A stretch of 64,000 bases of DNA. It comes from CAVPTL01 sp963729195. Its GTDB lineage: Bacteria > Actinomycetota > Thermoleophilia > Gaiellales > JAICJC01. The notes below the pieces were generated by a model. That model saw nothing but the letters and a program-made list of their open reading frames with translations, was not told the DNA's origin and did not search any database. The translations under genes and the position numbers were made by a program. Below are positions 18,181 through 26,400 of the stretch, in pieces (the first letter of the stretch is position 1; every line of letters starts with the position of its first letter). The stretch is taken from positions 448,308-512,307 of the forward strand of contig CAVSNF010000025.1 of the NCBI GenBank assembly GCA_963729195.1, in the 5' to 3' direction.

Positions 18181-18910
18181 TCGCGCGTGCCGGCGGTGAC
18201 CGCGATGCCGACTCGTCGCAGCCGCATCTCCATCGACGGCGGAGCGTTCGCCGGGCAGCTCGACCTCGGCCGGGAGACGGGCGTTGATGTCGGCGATCTC
18301 ACGCTCGAGATCCTCCGCGGATCCCCTGCGCGACAGCTCGGCGCGGGCCACAGCCAGGCTGGGCGGCCGCCCGCTCGCGCTCGTGCTGCAGCAGTTCGCG
18401 GGCGAGGTCGCCGGTCTCGATCAGCGCCAGCGCGTCGCGGCGCAGCGCCTCGGGGCGAGCATCGTCGCGGAGCTCGATCGGCGGCTCCATCTCGACCGGC
18501 AGCCGTTCGATCACCGACATCAGCTGGTCGCGCTCGGCTTCCAGCAGCTCGCGATGGTCACGCGTCTCGAGCCGGGCGCTCTCGACCCGGCGCTCGGCGG
18601 CGGCCACCTCGGCGCGGTACGGCTCGGGATCGACACCGGCCGACTCGGCCAGCTGCAGCTGTTCAGCCGCGCGCGTCCATAGCACGACCAGCGGGCCCTG
18701 AGCCGTCCACTCTCGCTCCAGCTCGCGGGCGATCGCAGCGATCGCGGCGGTGCGCTGTTCGACCACGGCGATCAGATCGGGCACCGCCAGCTCCACAGCG
18801 ACGTCGCGCTCGATCTCGACCTCCAGCTGCCGCACCCGCTCGAGCTCCTCGGCCACGGCATCACGCCGCTCCGCCAGCTCCAGCAGCTTTTCGAGTTCAG
18901 ACCGATTCAT
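18177..18910 (-). CDS. Coiled-coil protein of unknown function
   Basis: A highly charged, Glu/Arg-rich protein of about 243 aa with long heptad-like helices (MNRSELEKLLELAERRDAVA, EELERVRQLEVEIERDVAVE, RRVESARLETRDHRELLEAE). Frame changes lie near 18350 and 18235; the corrected end reads RLRRVGIAVTAGTRE, whose stop overlaps the lipoate-ligase GTG. The start at 18910 overlaps the end of the upstream membrane-protein gene by 14 bases. It may be a structural or scaffold protein; no family recognised. Confidence 0.6.
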
Positions 18911-19637
18911 CCAGCGCCGGCCTCGGCGGCGATCTCCATAGACCTCGCGGCAACCGGTCGAACGCCAATAACAGGAGCGGCGCCAGCGCAAGCCCCGCGG
19001 CGTCCAGGAAGCAGTACCCCCCGGGGATGCCGCTGGGCGGGTTGCCCTGCGGGATTATCCCGCCGGGACCGTGCACGGCCCACGTCCACGCCCCCAGGTT
19101 GGTGCCGACCAGCTCGAGGTAGCTGGTAACGACAAAGGCGCCTGCGTACACCAGCGGCTGGCGGCCGACCAGCAGAAACCGCACCAAAAACAGGTACATG
19201 ATCGCCCCCAGCACATCCCGGCGGGGGGCCAATGCGAGCCCCCAGAACGCCCACGCGCCGCAGACCAGCAGCACGCCGTAGATGAACTGTTTGCGGTAGC
19301 GCTCGGCCAGCACCGAGCGGCCGATGCAGAGCGCCGCCAGGTACACCAACCCGTGGCCGGGCGGCACGTACATGGGCACGTTGTGCAGACGGTAGGTGTA
19401 CACGCCGAGGCCGGGCGAGGCGGTGTATTCCAGCGCGGTTGCGACCAGGATCACCACCGCAACCTGGGCGCGGCTGCGGCGCGGCTCGCCCCACAGAAGC
19501 CCGATCAGGAGCACCCAGGTGGCCACGCCGACCGAGCGCTGCAGCCAGATCCCGGCGTTGTGGTCGATGGTGGCGGCCACCGCGATCCAGGCAAAGACGG
19601 TGACGGACACCCATAAATCGCGAGGCGGCCGAGGCAT
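18897..19637 (-). CDS. Polytopic membrane protein of unknown function
   Basis: 246 aa from ATG 19637, with about seven hydrophobic segments and a conserved-looking loop near residues 190-220 (GAWTWAVHGPGGIIPQGN, followed by PPSGIPGGYCFLDA). The PGHGLVYLAALCIGRS segment and this loop resemble an uncharacterised actinobacterial integral membrane family. It is the first gene of a membrane / coiled-coil / lipoate-ligase operon with overlapping ends. No transport or enzyme motif recognised. Confidence 0.65.
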   Translation of the reverse strand: MPRPPRDLWVSVTVFAWIAVAATIDHNAGIWLQRSVGVATWVLLIGLLWGEPRRSRAQVAVVILVATALEYTASPGLGVYTYRLHNVPMYVPPGHGLVYLAALCIGRSVLAERYRKQFIYGVLLVCGAWAFWGLALAPRRDVLGAIMYLFLVRFLLVGRQPLVYAGAFVVTSYLELVGTNLGAWTWAVHGPGGIIPQGNPPSGIPGGYCFLDAAGLALAPLLLLAFDRLPRGLWRSPPRPALDESV

Positions 19638-19675
19638 CCGCCTAATGATATCGATCAATCATCTAGGCTTCCCCG

Positions 19676-20560
19676 GTGGACGAAAAAGTGATCGAGGTCA
19701 ACGCGCAATCCGTCAGGCACGCCCTGGCAAACGCGTTTGTCGCATCGGAGCCGGGCGACCATGTGTGGCGCGGTGAGATCGGCATCAAGGGGCCGGTGGT
19801 GACGGTGGACGTGCGCGAGACCGACGGCGCCCCCTACGTCCACGCCCGCGCCGACGTGCTGGAGGTGCCCGAGCTGACCGCCGCCGTCGCGCGGACGCTG
19901 CTGATCGAGAACGGCGAGCTGGTGCTCGGCCGATTCGCCCACTCCGACGGCGCGGTGCGGATCGAGCACGCGATCATGGCGGGCTCGACCATGGCGACGG
20001 TCGAAGTGCAGGCCTCGGTGTGGTGCGTGGGCTGGGGCGCGTCGGCATTTGGGCCCCGCCTGAAGGCGCTGCTGCACGAGGGCACCCCACCCCCGCCGCC
20101 GCACACACCCGCCGCCCGCCGCCGCGACGCCGAATACCACGTGGACTTCACCACCCGGCGGGTGCAGAAGTTCTTGGAGGAGCACTACGGCGGGTTCGAA
20201 CATCATCCCGAGTGGGGCTTCCACGGCCCGTTCGGCAGCGCTCGGGTGTTCGTGGACGTGCTGCCGGTGCTGGACGACTCGACCGCCGTTCGCGCCTCCT
20301 CCCCGGTGCTTTCCGACATCGACCTGAGCGACGAGCTGGCCTTGCGGCTGCTCCCGCTGGAGACATCAACGCCGTTTGGGTCGTTCCTGTACGTGCCCTC
20401 CCGGCGAGAGGTGTGGTTCCAGCACGTGGTGCTGGGCGACGACCTCGATCTGACCGAATTCGAGCAGGCGATCGATGTGGTGGCACACTCTGCCGACGAT
20501 CACGACGACGAGCTCCAAGCCGAGTTCGGCGGCAAGCGCTACGCCGATCTGGCCGGCTGA
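19676..20560 (+). CDS. Protein with YbjN-like domains
   Basis: An intact 294-aa soluble protein from GTG 19676. The second half contains a YbjN-type pattern (ETSTPFGSFLYVPSRREVWF, followed by VVLGDDLDLTEFEQAIDVV), and the first half a looser version (LLIENGELVLGRFAH ... AIMAGSTMA), joined by a proline-rich linker (GTPPPPPHTPAARRR). YbjN folds like type III secretion chaperones and is used as a protein-binding module. A two-module adaptor is the likely picture. Partner unknown. Confidence 0.6.
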   Translation: MDEKVIEVNAQSVRHALANAFVASEPGDHVWRGEIGIKGPVVTVDVRETDGAPYVHARADVLEVPELTAAVARTLLIENGELVLGRFAHSDGAVRIEHAIMAGSTMATVEVQASVWCVGWGASAFGPRLKALLHEGTPPPPPHTPAARRRDAEYHVDFTTRRVQKFLEEHYGGFEHHPEWGFHGPFGSARVFVDVLPVLDDSTAVRASSPVLSDIDLSDELALRLLPLETSTPFGSFLYVPSRREVWFQHVVLGDDLDLTEFEQAIDVVAHSADDHDDELQAEFGGKRYADLAG

Positions 20561-20584
20561 CGCGAGTGATATTCTGACCGTCGC

Positions 20585-20752
20585 ATGAACGCAGACCGAA
20601 CGGCCATGTGGATCATCGCAGGCGGCATTCTGGCCGCCGTGGTGGTGGTGTTCGCAGTGGACGGGATCGATGGCATCCCGTTCGAGTGGTGGGGCGTCGC
20701 CAGCGCCTGCCTGCTGGCCGGCGTGGCGTTCTCGCTCGGCTACACCGACTGA
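20585..20752 (+). CDS. 55-aa membrane protein
   Basis: ATG 20585 to TGA 20752. Two hydrophobic helices are visible, MWIIAGGILAAVVVVFAV and WWGVASACLLAGVAFSLGY, joined by a short acidic turn (DGIDGIPFE). It follows the YbjN-like gene by 24 bases on the same strand and precedes the chemoreceptor gene. No ribosome site stands out. Probably a real small membrane protein; function unknown. Confidence 0.5.
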   Translation: MNADRTAMWIIAGGILAAVVVVFAVDGIDGIPFEWWGVASACLLAGVAFSLGYTD

Positions 20753-20807
20753 CCACTCGCGCGACCGCGCGTCTCAGTTTGGCGGGATTCAGGCCGAATA
20801 CCCCGGC

Positions 20808-22964
20808 GTGCAGGCATTTCTCGAAGCTGTTCTCGCGCCCGGCGTCAAACTGGCGGGACGGTTCGCGATGCTGTGGAAGATCGCATTGGTGTGCATCGTG
20901 CTGCTGGTGCCGAGTGTGGTGCTGGGAGTTGGCTACTGGTCGGGAATGACGGCGCAGACGTCGTTCGCGGCGTCCGAGGGCACCGGAGTCGTGTACGCAA
21001 CACCGCTGATGAAGCTGATGGCGTCCACGGTCGAGCTGCGCAGTGCCAACGTCCGGCTGGCGCTTGGTGACCGGTCGCAGGCCGGCGCAGCGGCTTCGGC
21101 CCGCGCGGGCATTGCTGCCCAGGTGCGAGCACTCGACTCGGTGGTCGCGCACGACAGCGGCGGGTTCGGGTTGGCGCCGGAATGGCGACGCGCGCGGGCT
21201 GCAGTAACAGCGTTCGCGGCGCGGCCGACCGGCTCCGACCCCACGGCAGAGGTTGGCGCCGCGGATGCCGCGTTGACGCAGGTCAACGCGATGCTGACCG
21301 AGATGCTGAACGACTCGAAGCTGATTCTCGACCCCGATCTCGACTCGTACGCGGCGATGGACGCGTGGCTCTTGCGCGCGCCGGTGATTCTCGACGTTGC
21401 CACGCGCGCGTCCTCGCAGATCGCGGCTGGACTCCCCCACGGCGGTCGCGCCGGTCTCGACCTGGCCGTCGATCTGTCGTCTGCCCGCACTGACCTCAAG
21501 GATTCACTGGTGGCGCTCCAAAGCGACGTCGCCTTCGTGCGAAGCTCCACACACGACGTCCACGCCGCGCACGAGCTGGGCGCGCCGGTGGCGAGGCTCT
21601 CGCGGTCACTCGCACTGCTCGACCGCTCGCTCGACGCCGGCACCCGCGGCAAACCGGTGCCGGCCACGAGTGTGGCCGCCGGAGAGGCGGTTGCGTCCGT
21701 GGCGTCGTCATTCACCAACGCCTACCCAGTGGTGCTCGACCGGCTGCTGCACAAACGCGCCGCGGGCATCAACGGACAGCTCGAACGAAGCTTCTTGATC
21801 GCCGCCCTGTGCTTGCTGATCGCGGCCTACCTGATCGCGGCCGTCACCCGGATGATCGTGACCGGCATGAGGCAGATCACGCTTGCCGCCCGGGCGATCG
21901 CACACGGCGACGTCGATCAGACGATCGACATTCGCAGCAATGATGAGATCGGTCAGGTGGCAGCTGCGTTCGAGACGATGGTGGGGTACCTGAAACGACT
22001 GGCCGGCGCCGCCGAGCAGATCGCGCGAGGCGATCTGACCGCGCGGATCGATGCGGCCTCCGACGGAGACCGGCTGGGCAAGGCGTTCACGGTGATGACA
22101 ACCAGCTTGACCGGCGTGATCGGCCAGGTGCAAAACGCGTCAACCACGGTCTCGGCGGCGTCCGACCAGATGGCGTCTGCCAGCGAGGAGGCCGGGAGAT
22201 CGCTCGGGGGGATCGCCACGTCGATCGGGGACGTCGCCTCCGGAGCCGAACAGCAGGTGCGGATGGTGGACGCCGCTCGCCAATCGGCGCAGGAGACCGC
22301 ATCGCAGGTGGGTGAGGCCCGCCGCGTCGCGCTCGAGGGTGTCAACGCTGCCCAGCAGGCCACCGAGGCGATGGACGCGGTGCGTGACTCCACCGGCTCG
22401 GTCACCGACGCGATCCGTGAGCTGGCCGAGAAGACCGGCCAGATCGGCGGAATTGTCGAGACGATCACCAGCATCGCCTCCCAGACGAATCTGCTCGCGC
22501 TGAATGCCGCGATCGAGGCGGCGCGCGCGGGTGAGCAGGGCCGCGGCTTCGCGGTGGTGGCCGAGGAGGTCAGGAAGCTCGCGGAGGAGTCGCAGCTCGC
22601 GACCACCAAGATCTCCGCGCTGATCGACGACATCCAAGCCGAGACGCAGCGCACGGTCACGGCCGTCGAGAACGGCGCCGCCAAGACCCAGCACAGCGTC
22701 TCGGTGGTCGACCAGGCACGCGACGCGTTCGAACGGATCGGCTCGCAGGTCGAAGAGGTCACCGAGCGGATCGCCCAGATCGTCAACGCGGTCGCCGAGA
22801 TCGCCGCGGTCGGGGAAGAGACCTCCGCCTCGACCGAGCGGGTGGCAGCGTCCGCCCAGGAAACCTCTGCAGCGACCGAGGAGACGTCGGCCTCGGCCCG
22901 CGCCCTGGCCGCGACCGCCCAAGAACTCAAAGGCCTGGTCGCCACCTTCAAGCTCGCGGAATGA
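20808..22964 (+). CDS. Methyl-accepting chemotaxis protein
   Basis: About 718 aa from GTG 20808 (ATG 20868 is the alternative). Order: transmembrane helix 1 (LWKIALVCIVLLVPSVVLGV), a helical extracytoplasmic sensor of about 270 residues, helix 2 (FLIAALCLLIAAYLIAAV), one or two HAMP units (RAIAHGDVDQTIDIRSNDEI and a second RGDLTARID), then the signalling domain. The hairpin tip is canonical (QTNLLALNAAIEAARAGEQG, then RGFAVVAEEVRKLAEES). It would control a CheA kinase, but no che or flagellar gene is in the window. The stop codon (TGA 22962-22964) is contributed by a palindromic repeat. Confidence 0.9.
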   Translation: MQAFLEAVLAPGVKLAGRFAMLWKIALVCIVLLVPSVVLGVGYWSGMTAQTSFAASEGTGVVYATPLMKLMASTVELRSANVRLALGDRSQAGAAASARAGIAAQVRALDSVVAHDSGGFGLAPEWRRARAAVTAFAARPTGSDPTAEVGAADAALTQVNAMLTEMLNDSKLILDPDLDSYAAMDAWLLRAPVILDVATRASSQIAAGLPHGGRAGLDLAVDLSSARTDLKDSLVALQSDVAFVRSSTHDVHAAHELGAPVARLSRSLALLDRSLDAGTRGKPVPATSVAAGEAVASVASSFTNAYPVVLDRLLHKRAAGINGQLERSFLIAALCLLIAAYLIAAVTRMIVTGMRQITLAARAIAHGDVDQTIDIRSNDEIGQVAAAFETMVGYLKRLAGAAEQIARGDLTARIDAASDGDRLGKAFTVMTTSLTGVIGQVQNASTTVSAASDQMASASEEAGRSLGGIATSIGDVASGAEQQVRMVDAARQSAQETASQVGEARRVALEGVNAAQQATEAMDAVRDSTGSVTDAIRELAEKTGQIGGIVETITSIASQTNLLALNAAIEAARAGEQGRGFAVVAEEVRKLAEESQLATTKISALIDDIQAETQRTVTAVENGAAKTQHSVSVVDQARDAFERIGSQVEEVTERIAQIVNAVAEIAAVGEETSASTERVAASAQETSAATEETSASARALAATAQELKGLVATFKLAE

Positions 22965-22993
22965 ATAGTTGGTGCCTGGCACCAATTATTCAT
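22961..22993. repeat. Palindromic 3'-end repeat, TT type
   Basis: 33 bases with 16-base arms about a central T (ATGAATA.TT-GGTGCC and its complement). A single arm difference (G opposite T) would still pair as G-U in RNA. It supplies the chemoreceptor stop codon and abuts the next unit without a gap. Confidence 0.9.
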
Positions 22994-23030
22994 GGGGTGA
23001 ATAACGGTGCCTGGCACCGTTATTCACCCC
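22994..23030. repeat. Palindromic 3'-end repeat, C type
   Basis: A perfect 37-base palindrome with 18-base arms (GGGGTGAATAA-C-GGTGCC, central T, complement). Its right half contains the stop codon of the opposing glcF gene. With the unit at 22961 it fills the gap between the two convergent genes completely. Confidence 0.92.
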
Positions 23031-24208
23031 AGCGAGTCTGCGAGGAGCTCGGTTGGGTGGACGATGGGGATGTGGCCGTGGCCGAGCTGTCGCAGTGAGG
23101 CGGCCAGCTGCAGCGCGCAGCCGGGGTTGGCCGTGGCGATCACGTCGGGCTCGGCCGCGATGATCGAGCGGGCCTTGCGCAGGCCAAGCTCCTTCGCCGC
23201 CGCCGGCTGGGTGAGGTTGTACACACCGGCCGAGCCGCAGCACATGCCCGGCCGCTCGATCTCGACCAGCTCCACTCCCGGGATGCCGGCCAGAAGCGCA
23301 CGCGGCTCGGCCGCGACGCCCTGCCCGTGGTTGAGGTGACAGGCGTCCTGATACACGACCCGAGTGGCAGGTCGCGGCGCGCGTACGGCCCGGGGGCCGA
23401 GCTCGGCCAGCAGCTCGTTGACGTCGCGCACCGCCTCCGAGAAACGCCGCGCCTCGGGCGTGCCCAGAAGCTCGCCGTAGCCTTTCATCGCCGAGCCGCA
23501 GCCGGCGGCGGTGACCACCACCCGCTCGTGGCCGGCGAACGTCTCGACCATCTCCTCGGCCCGCCGCCGAGCCTCGGCCTCGCGACCGGAGTGCAGCGCC
23601 AGCGCGCCGCAGCAGCCCTGGCCTTGGGGCACCACGCATTCGCACCCGTCCGCCGCAAGCGCCGTCACCGCGGCAGCGTTGACGCGGCCGAAGTAGACGC
23701 TCTGCACGCAGCCCTCCAGGAGCGCGGCCGACTGCTTGCGCTCCCCGCGGGCGGGGGTGTAGCGCGGCGGGCGGGCGCGCAGATCGGCGAGCGACACGCG
23801 CGGCGCGAGTGCCATCGGCCGGATCCCCGCCGCCAGCGGCAGCGACATCGCCCGCAACAGTCGCGGCCGTGTGAACACCGCCGAGACCAGCGCGTCGATC
23901 ACCCGGTTTCGCGGGGTCACCGGTGCCTCCACCCTGCGCCGGGCACGCGTGCGCTCGATCAGCAGGTCGTAGCGCACACCGCTGGGGCAGGCGGGAACGC
24001 AGGCCAGACACCCCAGGCAGCGGTCGATGTGCACCGCCACCGACTCGTCCATCGCCAACTCGCCCCGCTCGACCATGTCCATCAAGAGGATCCGCCCGCG
24101 TGGCGAATCCTGTTCCTGTCCCCACAGGTCGTAGGTGGGGCAGGCCGGCAGGCAGAAGCCGCAATGGACACAGGCGTCGAGCAGCTCGCGGGTGCTGGTC
24201 TCAGCCAC
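23024..24208 (-). CDS. glcF: Glycolate oxidase iron-sulfur subunit
   Basis: An intact 394-aa protein. Two 4Fe-4S binding motifs stand at the N-terminus (CVHCGFCLPACPTY and CLGCLACVPACPSG). Two CCG-type domains follow (GQGCCGALALHSG with ACHLNHGQG, and ERPGMCCGSAG), as in GlcF and related Fe-S oxidoreductases. It transfers electrons from the flavin subunits during glycolate oxidation to glyoxylate at the membrane. It overlaps glcE by eight bases, and its stop codon lies in the palindromic repeat at 22994-23030. Confidence 0.92.
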   Translation of the reverse strand: MAETSTRELLDACVHCGFCLPACPTYDLWGQEQDSPRGRILLMDMVERGELAMDESVAVHIDRCLGCLACVPACPSGVRYDLLIERTRARRRVEAPVTPRNRVIDALVSAVFTRPRLLRAMSLPLAAGIRPMALAPRVSLADLRARPPRYTPARGERKQSAALLEGCVQSVYFGRVNAAAVTALAADGCECVVPQGQGCCGALALHSGREAEARRRAEEMVETFAGHERVVVTAAGCGSAMKGYGELLGTPEARRFSEAVRDVNELLAELGPRAVRAPRPATRVVYQDACHLNHGQGVAAEPRALLAGIPGVELVEIERPGMCCGSAGVYNLTQPAAAKELGLRKARSIIAAEPDVIATANPGCALQLAASLRQLGHGHIPIVHPTELLADSLG

Positions 24209-24969
24209 CGTAGGCCGCCATCACGCGTTGCTCGAGCGGGGTCAGCTCGACATCGGCGGGAACCGCCGCATCGCTCAGCAGGTGTCCGCGGGCGATCCGG
24301 CCGAGCACGCGGGTGGCACCGGCGCGCTGCAACCGCTCGATCTCAGCGTACGCATCGGCCGGCAGCACCCGCCGGGAGGTGAGGCCGTCGGCCGCCTCGC
24401 GATGGTCGGCCCAAAGCTGCTCGTCGTCGATCACCAGCTCGCCCCCGGTGTCCGCCTGCATGCGCTCAGCCAGCGCGGCGGCAACCGGGCTCTCGAAGCG
24501 CACCATGATCGCCTCCGGTGGCCAGGAGTACTCCACACATGCCGGCGCCAGCGGCTCCAGCGAGAGTCGGATCGACCTCGTCGCACACCACCGTGGCCGT
24601 GGCCTGAGGGACCGGATGCAGGCGCACCGTCAGCTCGCGGATGCGTCCCAGCCGCCCATGCGCGCCGGTGAACAGCTTGGGCAGGTCATATCCGGCGACG
24701 CTCTTGACCACCCGGCCGCCCGAGCGGGCCACGGTGCCGTCTGCGAGCTCGACCTCCATGCCCAGCACGAGGTCGCGCGGCTCGCCGTAGCGGTGGCTGC
24801 GCGGGCCGCTGAGCGCCTGATCGAACACCTCGGCGACCGTCAGCCGATCGGCGCCGGGCGGGTCGAGCGCGAGCATCTGGCCGGCCTTGGCCAGCTCGGC
24901 GTTCAGCTCGGCCAGCCCCACGTCGGCCGACACGGTCGCGATCAGATCGCCGGGGCTGTGGTTGATCAC
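24201..24969 (-). CDS. glcE: Glycolate oxidase FAD-binding subunit GlcE
   Basis: About 255 aa from GTG 24969, which overlaps the glcD stop (GTGA). The FAD_binding_4-type segment includes LALDPPGADRLTVAEVFDQA, GPRSHRYGEPRDLVLGMEV and RSGGRVVKSVAGYDLPKLFT. After a frame change near 24530 the C-terminal part continues with RFESPVAAALAERM. GlcE is the smaller flavin subunit; the length is shorter than the E. coli protein (350 aa) but normal for actinobacterial versions. Middle gene of glcDEF. Confidence 0.85.
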
Positions 24970-26400
24970 AGCCGCTCCACCCCGTCGCGCTCGGCGGGAT
25001 GCTGCCGGTAGGGGCCGGGCACCTCGCCGCACAGCCGCGGCGTCGGGAAGGCCTTGCCGGGGTTGCACAGCTCGGACGGATCGAAGGCTGATCGCAGCCG
25101 CAGCATCACCGCCATATCGGTGTCGGAGTACATCCGCGGCATGCTGCAGGCCTTGTCCACTCCCACCCCATGCTCGCCGGTGAGCGACCCGCCGGCGTCG
25201 ATGCAGATCTCCAGGATCGAGGTGGCCAACTGCTCGGCCCGCTCGGCCTGCCCCTCGATGGCCGCGTCGTACAGCACCAGCGGATGCAGGTTGCCGTCGC
25301 CGGCATGGAACACGTTGGCCACCCGCAGGCCGTGGGTCTGGGAGAGCTCGCCGATGCGATGCAGGGCCGCGGGCAGCGCCGTTCGCGGCACCACGCCGTC
25401 CTGCACGTAGTAGTCGGGGCTGACCCGGCCCATGGCGGCGAAGGCAGCCTTGCGGCCGTACCAGAGCGCCGCCCGCTCGGCCTGGTCGGCGGCGATCCTG
25501 ATCTCGCCTGCGCCGTGCTCGCTGCAGATCGTCTGCACCTGCTCCGAGACGCAGCTCGACCTCGACCTCAGGACCGTCCAGCTCGACCAGGAGCACCGCC
25601 CCCGCGCCCACCGGCAGCCCCGCGTGCACGGCCTCCTCGATCGCCTCGATCGCGACCGTGTCCATCATCTCGATCGCGGCCGGCACGATCCCCGAGGCGA
25701 TGATCTGAGACACCACCTCGCCGGCGTCGTCGGTGGACGGGAACCCGGCCAGCATCGTCACCACCCGCTCGGGCAGCGGCAAGCAGCCGGATCACAGCGC
25801 CGCGGTGACGATCCCGAGGGTGCCCTCGGAGCCCACAAACCCCGCCACCAGGTCGAGCGGCCGGTTTCGCTCCAGCGTGACCACGCTGCCGTCGGCCAGC
25901 ACCACCTCCAGCTCGATCACATGGTTGGTGGTGAAGCCGTACTTGAGGCAGTGCGCGCCGCCCGAGTTCTCGGCGATGTTGCCGCCGATCGTGCACACCT
26001 GCTGGCTGGAAGGGTCGGGCGCGTAGTAGAGACCGTGCCGGGCGACCGCGCGGCTGACCTCGAGGTTGGGGACGCCGGGCTGCACCCGCGCCCGCCGGTT
26101 GGGCACATCCACATCCAAAATCCGGTTCATCCGAGCCAGGCCGATGACGATGCCCTCGGCGATCGGCATGGCACCGCCGGAGAGGCCGGTGCCGGCGCCG
26201 CGGGCAACGAACGGGACGGCGTGGGCGGCGCACACCCGCACAGCCGCGGCCACCTCCTGGGTGGAGCGGGGCAGCACCACCGCCTGGGGGATCGCCCGCC
26301 AGCCGGTCAGGCCGTCGCACTCGTACGTCCGCAGCTCCGCCGGCTCGGTCAGCACAGCATCCTCGGGAAGCGCCGCCCGCAGCTCGGAGATCAGCGTCAT
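24966..26400 (-). CDS. glcD: Glycolate oxidase catalytic FAD subunit
   Basis: A FAD-linked oxidase of about 475 aa. The N-terminal FAD domain has PFVARGAGTGLSGGAMP and the CTIGGNIAENSGGAHCLKYG loop. The C-terminal domain carries the histidine-bearing VFHAGDGNLHPLVLYD and the signature GGSLTGEHGVGVDK. Frame changes lie near 25785 and 25535. It oxidises glycolate (or D-lactate-like hydroxyacids) with GlcE and GlcF. Its ATG overlaps the acnA stop (ATGA, 26397-26400), placing it directly after aconitase in one transcript. Confidence 0.9.
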
